This document shows, piece by piece, positions 33,703 through 46,465 of a stretch of 64,000 nt of DNA. Position 1 is the first letter of the stretch. Each line of letters opens with the position of its first letter. The notes under the pieces were generated by a model, which was not told the DNA's origin, ran no database searches, and was given only the letters and a program-made list of their open reading frames with translations. Source of the DNA: Phoronis australis. Taxonomy: Eukaryota; Phoronida; Phoronidae. The stretch lies in contig NMRA01000309.1 in the NCBI GenBank assembly GCA_002633005.1, forward strand, positions 186,001 to 250,000. The letters run 5' to 3'. A program made the translations under genes and the position numbers.

Positions 33703-36700
33703 CAAACTACTTGCCACTAAAAAAATTGGCATACGGCCGTCTTAGTGACGACTGAACGTACATGTAGTGCACACGACCTGTGATGAGGTAGGTCACAGGG
33801 TCAACTTAAGATGTGAACCAAAATTGACACACCTGCTTTGTGCTAAAAAGTAACGTGGTTGAGTTTGGATGGTGGTGCTGACACATTGGTATTAGGTACC
33901 ATTTATACACCGGGATACTTGCATAGAATCGCTTTGTGGGGCGCGCCTCTCAGACGGGTAACTTCTTCCCCACCAGATTCCCTATGAGAGGATGCCTTTT
34001 CTGATTTAATCTCCTGCAAACTGTTACTCTGGGAGTTCTGAACTTTGCAAATGAGGTTCCTTTGTCCGTCTACATAAATATTGATTTCATCTATAACATA
34101 AAACTGATTGCAAATGATGTACTCACTTTTGACAACATAACACATTTCCTTGTTCTGTGTTTTGAGGCTTAGTGGGTTAAAAATGAATCTGTCCACTAAT
34201 CACTACAAACGTGCTCGGTTCGTGCAACTAACCTAAACAAAGGGGTGATGTTTCTAGACTAAACCGTACGAATGACTGACATTTTCACGACAGGCACCGT
34301 GCAAATGGGCCCCTCTCTAACTGGGTAAATGTCAAAAAATTTCAGTTGCATCCCCGGCATAAATATGATCGAATATGCCCAGCATTTACCAAACGGTCAA
34401 TAGTGAATTGCCTGTGGTCTTTGCTGTAAATCTTTATAATGTAAAACTTGATGACACGATGGTCGTTATCACGCATCACAGTCTAGAACTAATTTATAGA
34501 AATTGTCTTAGTTACTGGCAGCCATGTGTACATTCTCAAAGACTTTGCACACGTGAAATTTAATTATTTTTCATAAATACTTGTGTGGAGAGTAAAACCA
34601 AATTTCCAGAAGTCACTTTTCATTACACAGGCTGCTGAAGGCGCTTCACGTCATTGTTGGTTGTATCTTTTCTTTCAAATTACAAGTAAAAATACATTAA
34701 TAAAAATCTATGCTGCGTCTAAAATGATTGTAGGGGTCCTGTAACTAAATAATTCGGACAAGTTGTGTTTGAAATTCTGAGTAAACCCAGTAAATTACAT
34801 AAACAAATCAAAGGTTAACCATTTGCCTTGTTTGTTATCATTTTTAATTATACCCCGTTTGCACTACAAAGTTTAATTCGGGTTAAGTCCTATTTGTGGC
34901 TCACGTCAGTTTGTGGTGCTTGTGTAAACGTTGCCGTAGTAGATGTAATCGGCTTAAGCCAAACTCTTTTGATCTTGAGGAGGTTGATTCGAGCCCAATA
35001 AAGTCATAGCCGATACTAGATCGATAGTAAATGTAAATGGGCAGTCGAATCGTATCGACTGAAATGTGGGAAGTGGCGTATACTTGCTCATGTGGAGATA
35101 TTAGTCCCTGGGTCTACTGGTTCAAGACCACGGTTCGGGTCTTCTTCGACCCCCGGGTGGTCAGGTTTGACTGCAATTTTGTGGAGCAAATGGGAAGTGG
35201 GTGCTACGAATTGTATTCAGTAGTTCATTGAAGCTGATTTGAGCAAATAGAATCCAGAAATTTGGCATCTGCTCTTTTCTACCAGAATACGGAAATCTCG
35301 CTTTTTTGTCAGAGCACATCCTTGCCAGTGTTGAAGTTTTGGCACGAATCCAGGTACACTTCAGACAAGTGGAAATTCTCAAAAATCTGGTTGACACATT
35401 TTAACCTAAATTGCTAGAATCTAGAGTACAACAGCATTAGAATTCTTGTCTCCTCTCTTGCATCGGGGTAGTCGTGAATTTGTGATGTTAGAGAAAAAGA
35501 CCAAAATCGCAATTTTTGGTCATTTTTAGCATCTCAATTTTCTTTTCTTGTGTGAAACCCCATCGAGTGCACTTTTTCTGTCAGATACGCACAGTTTTTC
35601 GGGTATCTTGAGACAAGGTGCAAATAAGAGAAATGATAACATGAAAATCAATCACTCGATCTGTGGTCTGGACACATTTTCGTCCACAATGTCACGGCCG
35701 GTGACACATGCTTTCTCAACGCACGTTACACACGATTACTAGTATGGATAAACAAAATTGAAACGGCTATTGGAAGCAGGGAGAGACAGCGAAGCTGCTT
35801 GAGGTCTGGAGGGACGCCAGTCTCTCCTGCAAGGGTGTCAGGATTCATTAGCGGAACATAGAAATCGGTAATGGTCGGAGATAACGTGTCCGAATTTCGA
35901 GAACCTGTTCCTCCACTGAGTAACGGGCATCAAACTGGTTTTCAAAATACGGGCACTGTTGCCTAGAAATCTTCAGTGTTTAAAACTGTTCGATAGAGAT
36001 TTATTGCTTAGAAAACGCGGAGATGTACCGACTTGACCCCATAGAGCTGCTTAAACTAAGTCAATCCGGAGTTATAGTGTGAAAGGGGCATTAGGCTCGG
36101 CCTCGCGGCCATTTCCCAAGAGATGTCGCTAGCTTTCCTAATTGATTGCCTGTTTATGTTACCCGATTTATGCGTTTGTTTGTCTACGTTTAAGCCAGGT
36201 GCCGTTTTTTGTTCGGTTGGACATCTATAGAAGAGCTTTCCTGAACTCTAAAATCATTTTTGTATCCATGATTGATGGATATTAATGGATTCTATTTCTC
36301 AAGAAAAACAACTTGTGGTGATGGTATTCTATACCTTGACAGAGTTCACACATCAGATTTCCGTTGTATAGCATAGATCAAGTTCTGGGATTATTTTAGG
36401 CCCTTGTTTGAATCTATGCTTTTGATATTATGCAATGCTTGTTCTAGTAATCCAATGAATTGAGCGAGAATGCAATTCAGTGTTTGTGTGCCTCCGAAAA
36501 TGCAAACAAAAATCGCTGCTTTCTGGCCGCTAAAACGAAGAGTGGGTATTGGCTTACATGTATGTCGTGTTGCCTGTTGATTATAGCCTCTAAAACTCAT
36601 TCGTCAGTGATTTGAGGCAAGCGCTCTGAACAAGGGAAGAAGGAATTCTCATAGACCGGTCATTATTATGCAACACTACAATTGTTATTACCCAGAATTT

Positions 36701-37247
36701 GCACGAAATGTTCGGCTCGAACGCGTTCACCTAGAAACTAACCGTTTAATAGCATAAACTGGGCTCGTCAATATATCACTCTCAATGAAATGGCACTTTC
36801 GGCATCCATTATGTACTGGCAAACAAGTTTTTTCCTTCCGTGTATTAAACACTGTACATGATCTTTCACGAAGCGTTTATCGTTCAACAGAACGGCGGTG
36901 CTTCCAGAAACTAACAAAGAAGACATTGCTTTGTTGCCTTCCCCAGTGAAGGAAAGGTGAGTGCCATCATGGAACCAGTTTTGCATCGAGAAAATAAATA
37001 TCTATGGTGAGGACAATGGTTAGTGTTTCGTCCTAGAACAGTCGGGATGACTTACCTGTGGTTTCATCGTTTAGTGAAACATTAAAATATAAGTAGCGTT
37101 TTGTTATTAGCTAAGTCACTATCTGGAAATCTCAGCATTTTATCAATGGTGTTTTGCTGATTAACTGCACTTTTGGAATACTGTTTTACAGGATGAAAAC
37201 CAAAAACCCAAGTGTTGTATAGCAGTTGTTTTATTCAGTTGACTAGG
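33703..37247. other. Intergenic, nothing recognised
   Basis: A minus-strand frame of 97 codons (33903-34196) has protein-like composition but no recognisable domain or splice context. No repeats with clear ends were seen. Confidence 0.35.
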
Positions 37248-37388
37248 TATGCGTTCCGAGGACGCAAGAATTGCTCGACTAAGACTAGTGTGATCATGTG
37301 CTTCGCTCGAGATGTATGGCGATATTTCGCGAAGTCTTGCCGGTGATCTTGCGTTTAGCAAGGGTCGTTTGTCTACGGAACGCAGGTC
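37248..37388. mobile_element. TGCGTTCCG-end MITE
   Basis: Imperfect terminal inverted repeats (ATGCGTTCCGAGGAC and the inverse of CTGCGTTCCGTAGAC) flank about 110 bp. The interior aligns with 48500-48602 through blocks such as GAAGTCTTG/GGAGTCTTG and CTTGCGTTT, so it belongs to a dispersed family. Confidence 0.5.
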
Positions 37389-37652
37389 AGCATAACTTGC
37401 CGTAGTATTTTAGTTCAGTCGATGTTGCTCTAGTATTATTTTCCTGTGGAGACGTCGTGCGCCCCTGCGCAACTGTATCGCTCTATGTTTGTAACGATTC
37501 TTAGCTGTGCCATTTCAGACATGCCGAACACATTTGAGGATACAATTTCATTTTTATTTATATTTTCTGTGATATTGAATGAGTGGACTCACTGGACAAT
37601 CTTTAATGAAAAATTGCCTAATCTTTAATAGTTAGCGATTGTAATTATAAAT

Positions 37653-38120
37653 TTGTGCCCGAGCCAAATAAATGTAGTGTTGTCGAATGCGTGTGTTATG
37701 TTATATGTAGACAGAATGACAATAAAGCCCGACGATTCTTGCTCACTGTTTTGTTTAAATCGTCTGGTATCCAAGTCGAGACAGGATTTATGTGGGCCTA
37801 TTGCCAGTGACTATATATACTTGTACATGTGTTTCCTATGTTCTGGCGTCGGTTGTAGGCACGGGGAAGTTGTGGTTTTCATGCCATTAAATTGTTTTAA
37901 TATATTTAAAACATGTGCTGCTATTTGTAACATCTGTCTGTTTACATCTGAATATCCAGAGACCATCTACCATGCTTATCTGGCGCGTTTACAGTTGAAG
38001 AAACTTCAAAGTAATTCCACTACACCTGCACAGGTAGTGTGTTCGCTAATGCCGAGGTCACAAGAAGCCTTCGACACCGATCCGGCAGAGAAACGATCGT
38101 ATCCGCCAAATGTCGGGTGA
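37653..38120 (+). CDS. Orphan ORF, 155 codons, doubtful
   Basis: An uninterrupted ATG-to-stop frame that is long for AT-rich non-coding DNA here. It has many Cys residues and hydrophobic patches but no recognisable domain, no signal peptide and no convincing splice context. It could be chance or part of a decayed element. Confidence 0.15.
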   Translation: MCPSQINVVLSNACVMLYVDRMTIKPDDSCSLFCLNRLVSKSRQDLCGPIASDYIYLYMCFLCSGVGCRHGEVVVFMPLNCFNIFKTCAAICNICLFTSEYPETIYHAYLARLQLKKLQSNSTTPAQVVCSLMPRSQEAFDTDPAEKRSYPPNVG

Positions 38121-39354
38121 CTTCTAGAGATTATCAGGAGCGCAACGGTCACATTTGAAAGATACATAGGCGGGACAGATAAGACGTCGATGCATGTGCT
38201 TGTCATCGGCCGGACGTCGAGAGATGGCCGACGACCGACCGATAAGTCAGTCAGCTATCTGAATGTCATCAGGCGATTGCCGATACGGATAACTAGCAAA
38301 TAACATCGCTTCTTAATCTGCCGACGTCTTCCTAATGCGAACGCGGCATTGGTTCACCGCTACTACTGGTCCGATAAAAAATCGCCCGATCGTGGAAGGC
38401 ATCTTGATAGAACTCAGTCGGCGGGATCAGGTCGAGCATCATTCGATATGTAACCAAGGCATAAAGGACTGTATACCTGAAAAATTAGCAAATAAAACAC
38501 CTCTCGTTTGTTTGATCATTGTACAAAGCTTTCAGAACTCACAAGTGCTAAATGGCGATAATCTTGCTTGGTTTATTACAACAGTTGGTTGATGTTGTGG
38601 AAGTGACATCTCTAATGGTTTAAAGGGAAATCAAAAATGTTGTAAAGTCGACTGAATTGTCTCTTTTGAATAATAATTGTATTATCTTTTTTCTGTGTCT
38701 TAACGGTGTGCAAAGTTTTCGTAACACCTTAGTGACCTCGCATTTTGTTGATAATTTACGTCAAGTGTCATAGCAATTTATAAATATTTCTTCAAGATTG
38801 CGGAGTATGTGGAAATGTGTCATGTCGGATTATGGCCCAATGCCGGCAGGGTGGTCCATTGATTTAGATTTTTCTTTTTTTTTCATTAACGTGAAGAAGT
38901 GTGATTTCTTTTTGAGTTTGAAAATTTTAATACTTTAAAAGGTATTAAAATTGCAGTTGCCCCAAAGTATTCTATGATTCCTTCTTGAACAACATCTAAT
39001 AAGAACTGTTTATCTCATATTTTAGGAAACAACTCTGGTTTTAACTGAGGACGACTTTTTTTCAACGGAGACGTTTGCCGCTGGCTAACGACGACACCTA
39101 CTGTCAGTCTAACGGCGCTCATCCCCAAGTGATTAAACGCAGACAAGAAAAAAACACAAGCGGAATCTGTTCGGTCACATCACTCTCGTCGTCATGGTAA
39201 CTGTTGGCATCAATCACCTTATGTGAACCCACTCACTTTGGGATTAGTAACCCATCGGTAAAGTTCAGGTAGATTTCAGATTTTCCCACAGACAGCGCTG
39301 AAACGGATTGGGGAATAGTCGACAAAGTGAGCATCTGCATCCCTCACTGAGGAT
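38121..39354. other. Intergenic, nothing recognised
   Basis: No supported gene or repeat. The 3' part should contain distal promoter sequence for the gene that starts at 39562. Confidence 0.35.
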
Positions 39355-39362
39355 TATTTATA
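39355..39362 (+). promoter_or_regulatory. TATA-like element (TATTTATA)
   Basis: It lies about 200 bp upstream of the ATG of the giant-exon gene and is followed by CATGCGCA, an NRF1-like half site. Spacing would place a transcription start near 39390 and a 5' UTR of about 170 bases. Confidence 0.35.
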
Positions 39363-39561
39363 CATGCGCAGTAATGTTCTCCAAATAAGATACGTCACTC
39401 ACAAGGGGATATTAACACTCGAGCGAAACAGGCAGGAGTCCACCAAGTCAGTAAAAAAAACTTCGCGTTACTGTCTCGCAAACTTTTCTGAACAAGCATC
39501 TCAATTGAAAAGAACGGGACGAAGTTTGAAACTTTCGATGAGCTGATTTCGCCCTTCCATC

Positions 39562-39597
39562 ATGTCTCACCGACGCGACTACGGGAGCAGTAGCTAT
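39562..39597 (+). CDS. Giant-exon gene, exon 1 (12 codons)
   Basis: ATG with A at -3, encoding MSHRRDYGSSSY and ending in phase 0 before GTGAGT. The Tyr/Gly/Ser composition and the phase match the next two exons exactly, which is the reason for this assignment; the ATG at 53743 commonly picked by a simple frame search lies in the intron, before the acceptor. Confidence 0.6.
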
Positions 39598-42444
39598 GTG
39601 AGTATCCCTTACAGTTTCTGTTCAATTGTAAGTATACGATTTCTAACTTGCATTGACATGGCAAGCTTCTGTCGAACTGAGAATTTCTCTCCAATACAGT
39701 CAAAGAATGTGAATCTGTTTCGCTCAGAGTAGTTATCCGCCTCGCTTATAATTTAGTGTTTCTTGCTCATTACTAGATAGCTGACCTATTCCAGTTGAAG
39801 TAGGCAGACGACCCACACTGACGGCCATCATTCAAGTGCTACTAGTCTGTTGATGCAGCATTTTAGGTCGCCTGTTGTATTTGTTTATATAATTAGTCAC
39901 TTGTATAAATGGCAGAGAAAACAATACATTAACTGGGAGTTTCAGGTCTTTTAAGTATCCGATGCCACCGTCCCAGCACTTACTGTTGACGCATTCACTC
40001 CGAGTGGAGGAATGTTTTCTCAAACGTGTGCTCCATATGCGAATCACCATTTCGCTTTCCGATTTTCTATAAATAGACAAGCCTCCAAATGCATAATATA
40101 ACTAGCTTCATATGTAATCGTAAGATCAAAATCCAAATGGAATCTGCCAGTAATCCGTTCGTCGCCGTGAAGTCCCATGTACTATTAAACACGTGTAATT
40201 ACTTAATAGGTTTGAAAGACAGAGTGTAATCCCTTATGTGAATTAGTCTTTTTTGACCCTTCGTTAGAGGTCGAGATTTAATATTATTACGCGCGTTCCG
40301 TCCAACTGAAATCAAAACATTCAAGCTGTTCACCATTTGATTTTGAGTTCGTACCTGTAATTTACGGAAATTCTCTTTGGTGCGTTGCTGGAATAGGTAA
40401 TAACCAGGACACTTGATCATATAGCAGGAACTGAATTTTTCAAATAGTTTTAAAATGAAGTTGGTGTTTGGGTACGCCACTATTGAGTCCTAAGCAAAAA
40501 TCGAAAACTAAAAATGTGTAACATAGAAATCAGGTAACCTCGGTTCTAGACAAGGCTGCATAACATTTAGCAAGGACCAATTTCTTTCAGCCTGTAGTTT
40601 TCATGAAAATTTAAAATTCCAGCCTCCGTCGTCGTGGGAGGCTCAATAAATCTGTAGACGAGGTTGTCACAACGCGTCGTAATCTGCCATAAAGTAGCCC
40701 AGGTTACTATGCGCATGTCAAGGCGTTCTGGCATCGTCGCCAGAAACACTGGCCTCACAGCTCCCTGAACATTACCGTTAATATGTTTATAAACTCATTT
40801 GACAATACAATGGGCCTGCTGACAGTTGGTGGTGGTTAACTTTAGGTTTGAACTTTAAAAAATCAACAGAGGCCAAATTTGATTTATTGACGATTGTTGT
40901 AAAGGTTAAGACTGGTTGCGTGTACATTTCTCTCTTTTCACAAAGGGATACAAAAATATTCCCGTTTCAATGAACATCATTTGACAAACCTGGGAATTTC
41001 ATTCCACCAGGACATCAGGCTTGAAACCAAAGTTGGCCAGGTGCCTGACCCACCGTCCTCATTCACTTTTGTAAGTATCTCCTAGCCCACCCCCCTCCCA
41101 CCACCTGGTCATGAGCTCTGATCCGCGTTAATAGCCACGGAGGCAAGGCAAAGAGAGTCTAATTTATAATTAAAATATCTTTGACAGAGGTAGGCTAACC
41201 TTGGTTTAAAGAAGTCTGCATACTAGTTTCGTTCAGTAAGAATTTCATTTTGCGTTTGTGCTCAGTACATGAATTGCTACTGCGTAGTTTGAAGACGCAA
41301 CTAGCTTTCTGATCTTTTTTTAACCTCCTCTTATAGTCCCTAATTGCAATGAACTTGAGCAAATTAACATAATCTATACACGTTATGTATCCGTTAGAAA
41401 ATTCTTTGAGTGCATGTTATCCTGCCATGAAAAGACATGGTTTTGATGAGACTTTCGTTTTTTAACTTGTTGTTTTCTTAAAGCCATGTGCTCTCATGGT
41501 AGCACAAAAAGTCACTAAGACATAAATCAAATTACCAGGAATTTCTTACTAAGTAAAACATGTATTAGGCAGTATGCCTTAAGCTCATTTCCCCCAATTT
41601 CTTGGAAATATGAGCAAAAAAGTAGATACAGTTACTTTTAAGTAGTTTACTATAAACAAAGGAGATACAATTACTGACACATAATCATCTCAACCTTCAT
41701 TTTAACAAATTCTTAAAAACCAAAAAATTCACACTAAATATATGTTTTGAGAAATGATGTAATTTTGAAAAAGCATAATTAAAGAGTGATACTTTCGGAC
41801 TAAGTTGGTTTTCGATAAACCTTCCTTCCTGAATTATCAATTAAAGTGAAACGGGAATTTTTTTTCAAATTACCAGATTTCAATTCTAAACATTAAAAAC
41901 CTAGGTCTAGCATCTATAAAAATAACGGCAGACACTGTCTCCTATTCAAGGATGAGATTTCAGAGAACGTTTTACAAACAATTTCTCTGCGGTTGTTGTA
42001 AGACGTTTTCATATTGACCCAGCATTCAGTAAAATGTAACACAAGCCACCTGGTCCTAGTGATTCTGTACAACAGCCTTGGTTTTTTTGCAGTTTCGTAT
42101 TAGTGAAGGATTTTATTTTGATTGATACAATTAGTTTAACAATATTTTTGTTTTATACAACCAGGCATGATAATTAGTCTTAGCAGACCCGACCGTTTAC
42201 ATGAACTTTGATTTTCGACCGCAAGGTCATTTGTTTAACTTTCTATGATATTTCCTGCTTTTATCATCTCCAGGGGCGTAACCATACACCGAAATAATGC
42301 CTACATATCGGCGCTGGGTCGTTGACTAGGCAATTCCAATGAAACTGGAGTCCTGATCAAGACACAAATTTCTCTAAAACAGTCTATGTATGCCATGGAG
42401 AGCGTAGCTGTTGGCAATAAGCCTATCCTTTCTATACCTAAATT

Positions 42445-42511
42445 CATGGGCGGCGCACCGTAGGGGGCTGGGGGCTATAGCCCCCATTTTTTCAGAGCTG
42501 CGCCGCCCATG
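42445..42511. mobile_element. CATGGGCGGCGCAC-end MITE, copy 2
   Basis: The 67 bp foldback begins CATGGGCGGCGCACCGTAG and ends TGCGCCGCCCATG, a perfect 13 bp terminal inverted repeat. An internal GGGGGCTATAGCCCCC is itself palindromic. A diverged partial copy of the left half follows directly at about 42520-42555 (GCGGTGCACCACAGG). Confidence 0.7.
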
Positions 42512-43216
42512 CTCTATGTGCGGTGCACCACAGGTGGGCTGGGGGGGGCTATACGTAACAGTTGCTGTTGACATCTATCTCTCTCTTGATTCTCAGGACA
42601 GATCTGAGCAAAGTTCCAAAATAAACCATTCACAGATTCAGATGCCACTAAAATTAGTTTTTTAAATTTAAAATTGATCCACTTAAAACGATACCAAACA
42701 TCGCTTTGGTGATATTTCCCAAAATTGTTTTTTTTTATCTGTTTTTGCATATTAGATGCATTCTCTCTCGTGAAGGATGGCTCCAATATTCCCTCGGCGT
42801 ACCACAAAGTACGGTGGTAACTGTCGATTTCTTAACCGAAAGCTTTGCTCACTGTTGTCGATTTCACAAACTTTTACAAGAAGTTCTCAAATTTGCTCTC
42901 AACGTATGAGCGTTGATGAGGATTAGATATCATTGTTTTGTGGTTTTAGTAAAGGACCTATTAGGATATTTTTGATTAAATAAGACCGCTCCAGCAGATT
43001 TTATTGACTCAAAATTGGCCTAGCTGACAGCCCTTGAAGATGGCTTGTCACTAATGTACTTACCTAAATCCGACGCTGACCTTTTCAATAGGTAATCAGG
43101 AAAACATGTTATAGTTTTGCAGAACACTTTCTTGCTTGGCCGGTCAGCATGCTTGAGAAAGGCTAGGGGAAAACTGAAGTTAGAAACTCAAATGTTTTCA
43201 GCGACACAAACTGCTG

Positions 43217-43253
43217 CCTCCCTCCCTCCCTGCCTCCCTCCCTGCCTCCCTCC
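43217..43253. repeat. CCT microsatellite
   Basis: A pyrimidine tract built of CCTC and CCTG tetramers. Confidence 0.9.
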
Positions 43254-44453
43254 AACCCTCCCCCCTTTCTCTCTCTGTCTTTGCCTTTTTCGTGTCAGCT
43301 GGAAATTTGTTTCGATGGCTTTCACATCTAAGTCTATGGCCTATGCAATGCCAACATTAGGTCAGAATTTAATCCTGCTCTCTTGAACTTCGTGTCTCAT
43401 GCTTGTTTAAAATTTAAAGACTTTGACGTCTTTTATCTAAAATTCAACACTTCACAATGAGAATGATCTAACGTAGACATTTTTTTATGCTGTTAAACAC
43501 AAAACGGGGACCGGGGTGTCATCTCTTGACTCGAAACTCTACTCCAAAATTGACGAATTGCTTTACACGCTTCGAGTAAACTTTCGTATTTGTACATGAA
43601 TCATGTCACGTGGTTTGGAGTCTGAACCTGAGTAAAATCGGATTTCGGGTATTCTGACACCCTGGCACCTGTAGTGGAGGCATGTATAAATCATCGTACC
43701 AGGTCACCATTTGGCAACCCCCCACATACCTAAAACATATGCACCAGGCAAACAACTTTAGATTTCGTCGCAAGATGGCATGTTACTTTTATGTTAGCCA
43801 TGTGTTCCCTGTTAATTCCTATATGTTGTTAATTCATGTTCTACCAGTGAACCCGCGTACTTCGGGATATTCACAAACTACGAGTTCATCACAGGTTTAA
43901 TGAGTGGCACTATTTTAGAGGGATTCTAAAGGTTTTTTATTAAGCTGAATCGTTTTTACTAAGACTGACATTGGCTTATACCAAAGATTTTATAGTTACC
44001 TAAGGGATATAGTATCTTTGCTTATACATTGAAACTATAATAACTAACTAACGAGTCTTGTATTTTGTGTTGGGGAGGAGCGTAGTTAGTAAAATTTCTC
44101 TTTTCTTCAATCCACGTTATACAGATATCAATTTACATAGATTGGAGTACGGAAAGAGAAGGTTTTGTTTGTTTATTTTTCGAAAACTGGTGATATTCCG
44201 GGAATGGGAAGACGAATCGAAACCGTGATTAAATAGTTTTCAAGTGAGGTGGTACTCAGCCGTCAAGATTTGCGGTCACCGCGTATTTAGATTGGCCAGT
44301 CTGACGCACAGTTTTCCACGTAAAAAGCTCGCATTTTTGTGAAACAGGCCTCTGCGTTGGCTGAAATTTACACTTCTGCCTTTACGTAGATGTTTTCTGT
44401 CACTCGCAAAGGTGTTTTACCAACTTACGTTCATCTCTATTACCTCCCGTGTC

Positions 44454-44461
44454 TATATAAA
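44454..44461 (+). promoter_or_regulatory. Consensus TATA box in the large intron
   Basis: TATATAAA followed about 140 bp later by a 62-codon frame (44598-44786) that ends within an AAATAAAG polyadenylation hexamer. This could be a tiny transcription unit or an alternative promoter, but chance in AT-rich DNA is likely. Confidence 0.2.
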
Positions 44462-46215
44462 CGTTCCTATCCTCTACTCTTGGAACATAAATTCCTAATA
44501 ACCAATGCTCCAGAGAGTGCGCGTAAACAGAGTCTGTGCTGAACTATTTTGGGAAATTGTTCACAGTCACGAGTGTTGTAGCATAAAGTGAGGTCCGGTG
44601 TTTGTATACGCGGTATTTTGTAAGCATAGGTGCAAACAATTTTGCTGCGGCATAGGTGGTAGCCGAGAGGACGTTTTCTCTATCTTTTATAAATTAAACC
44701 TAGATGAAGTTTCCCGAGAGAGATTTATTACCAGGACCCTGAACGTTTCCTCTAATCACCACATGAATGACGTTCTGCAGTTTTAAATAAAGACCGCTTT
44801 TCACCGCTCGAAGTGTTTCCTCCGTTAGCAGTGCGTAAACATTCGCTTGACCGTTCTAGGTAACGGCCCTCTCACACCAAGGCAGTAGTCTCCATGTTCT
44901 CTAGGAATTTTGACACAACGGGTTAAAACTGAGTAGCAAAAGGATCCCCTTTCGCAAGGATTTCAGGGCGGGCTCGGATATTCCGAGAATACCGAGTTTT
45001 GTGTGCGTATCGCTTCAGCGCGTGTCTGGAATACAACAATCCCATAATAAAACAAGTGCTGTCATACAGTAGTTTTCGATTGGGTTATTGAGATTGTTTT
45101 AGCTTGCAACGTAGCTTACAAACGAAAGCTATATTTGGATGTTAGGTGATCCGAAAGCGATTGCACCCATTGTATGCTCCAAGGAATTGAATAGGATTAG
45201 GAATGACCAGATCCTTGGCCAGGTAATAATTTGCGAAGTGCTTAGTAATTTACAGCGCTATGTAAAGCTGGGCTATTATTGTTTTAAAATTTGGCATTTT
45301 GATTTTATTTGACTTAGTCCAAAACACCAAAATGACGTCCTGCTTAACAAGCGAATAGTTTGTACATCTCAATGTTGGCCTCCATCCTGCGCGTGATCCC
45401 TATAGGCTTAGGCTAGCCTGTGACCAGTTTATTAAAGGTGCAAGAACGTCCAAGACTCAATGCAGTAGCAGGCTACACTAGAACATGAAAAATATCATTT
45501 TGTCAACGAGTCCGTTTGTAGGTCGAGTGGGGCTGCATGGCCTTTTGGTCTTCATAGTGTTAGCGACCGTATATACACTTAACGAATGTGTTGCTGCATG
45601 AAATCACGGTTGTTTACGACTGTTCATCGTAACTCGTCATTCACACTGGTAGAATTTTTAGAGACACGATTCTTGCGAACAATCAAAAAATATATCTCAC
45701 CTGTTTCAATCAATACAGTAATATTATTAGTTCGGAGTTATAATTAGAATAGCGTTTACACGTGAGCTAGGCATGCGACAACACTCAAGATTATAACCAC
45801 AATGCAACCATTTTATTACGACGTCAGTTCCCCGGCTTTCTATTTTATTTTTAACTCTTAATTTTCAATAGGAGATGGTGGACGATTGGTTAACTAACTG
45901 CATTTTAAGAGTTACGGGCCAATTTCTAGATAAACACCGATTAAAGTAAGCAATACCACATTTTGAAATACGTTTTTCTATGTTGCAGTATAGAAACTTG
46001 ACGCGTCGCTGTCTTAGCAACGGGGTGACCATGTCGACGTTGTGGAACCCGTTGGAACGTTACGAAATCTCCGACCTTATTTCTTTTCTCTAAAAACATA
46101 CCCTCCACTTGCTTGTATTTCTAATGGCAATGATGGTGGACCATTGGGTCGCTATTGTGAATTTATGTGTCTCATCTGCTACCACACTATTCTTCTAAAA
46201 CCGCAAAAGTTGACC

Positions 46216-46465
46216 AGGTCCAGTGGCGGACCATTTGGCAGTTCGGGGAAGGAATATGCGCGCACCCAGGGGGCTCGGGAGGAGAATGCACAGTGCATAG
46301 GCCTTGAACAAACCCTTTTGTTTAGTAATAAGGTCCACAAACCCAAAATTTCGAGACCCCCTACATCCCTACATTTTAGGCTGGGCGCGCGCATGAGGCG
46401 AAATTCTGGTTATTCCTGTGCCCTGCCCCTCCCCAACTCAAAATCCTGGATTCGCCCCTGAGGTC
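46216..46465. mobile_element. hAT-like MITE, family 2, copy 2, 5 bp TSD
   Basis: The 240 bp element begins CAGTGGCGGACCATTTGG and ends as the inverse of CAGGGGCGAATCCAGG. Direct AGGTC copies abut both ends. Its right half matches that of 26418-26570. The 139-codon frame that crosses it is not a gene. Confidence 0.7.

Noticed and set aside
33903-34196. Minus-strand 97-codon frame with protein-like composition
   Set aside because: No recognisable domain, no splice context and no neighbour frame; kept out as a gene.
40199-40480. Minus-strand 93-codon frame, somewhat transposase-like
   Set aside because: I could not match it to any family and no element ends were found around it.
46042-46461. 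139-codon plus-strand frame
   Set aside because: It runs through an inserted 240 bp hAT-like MITE and has no protein-like composition.
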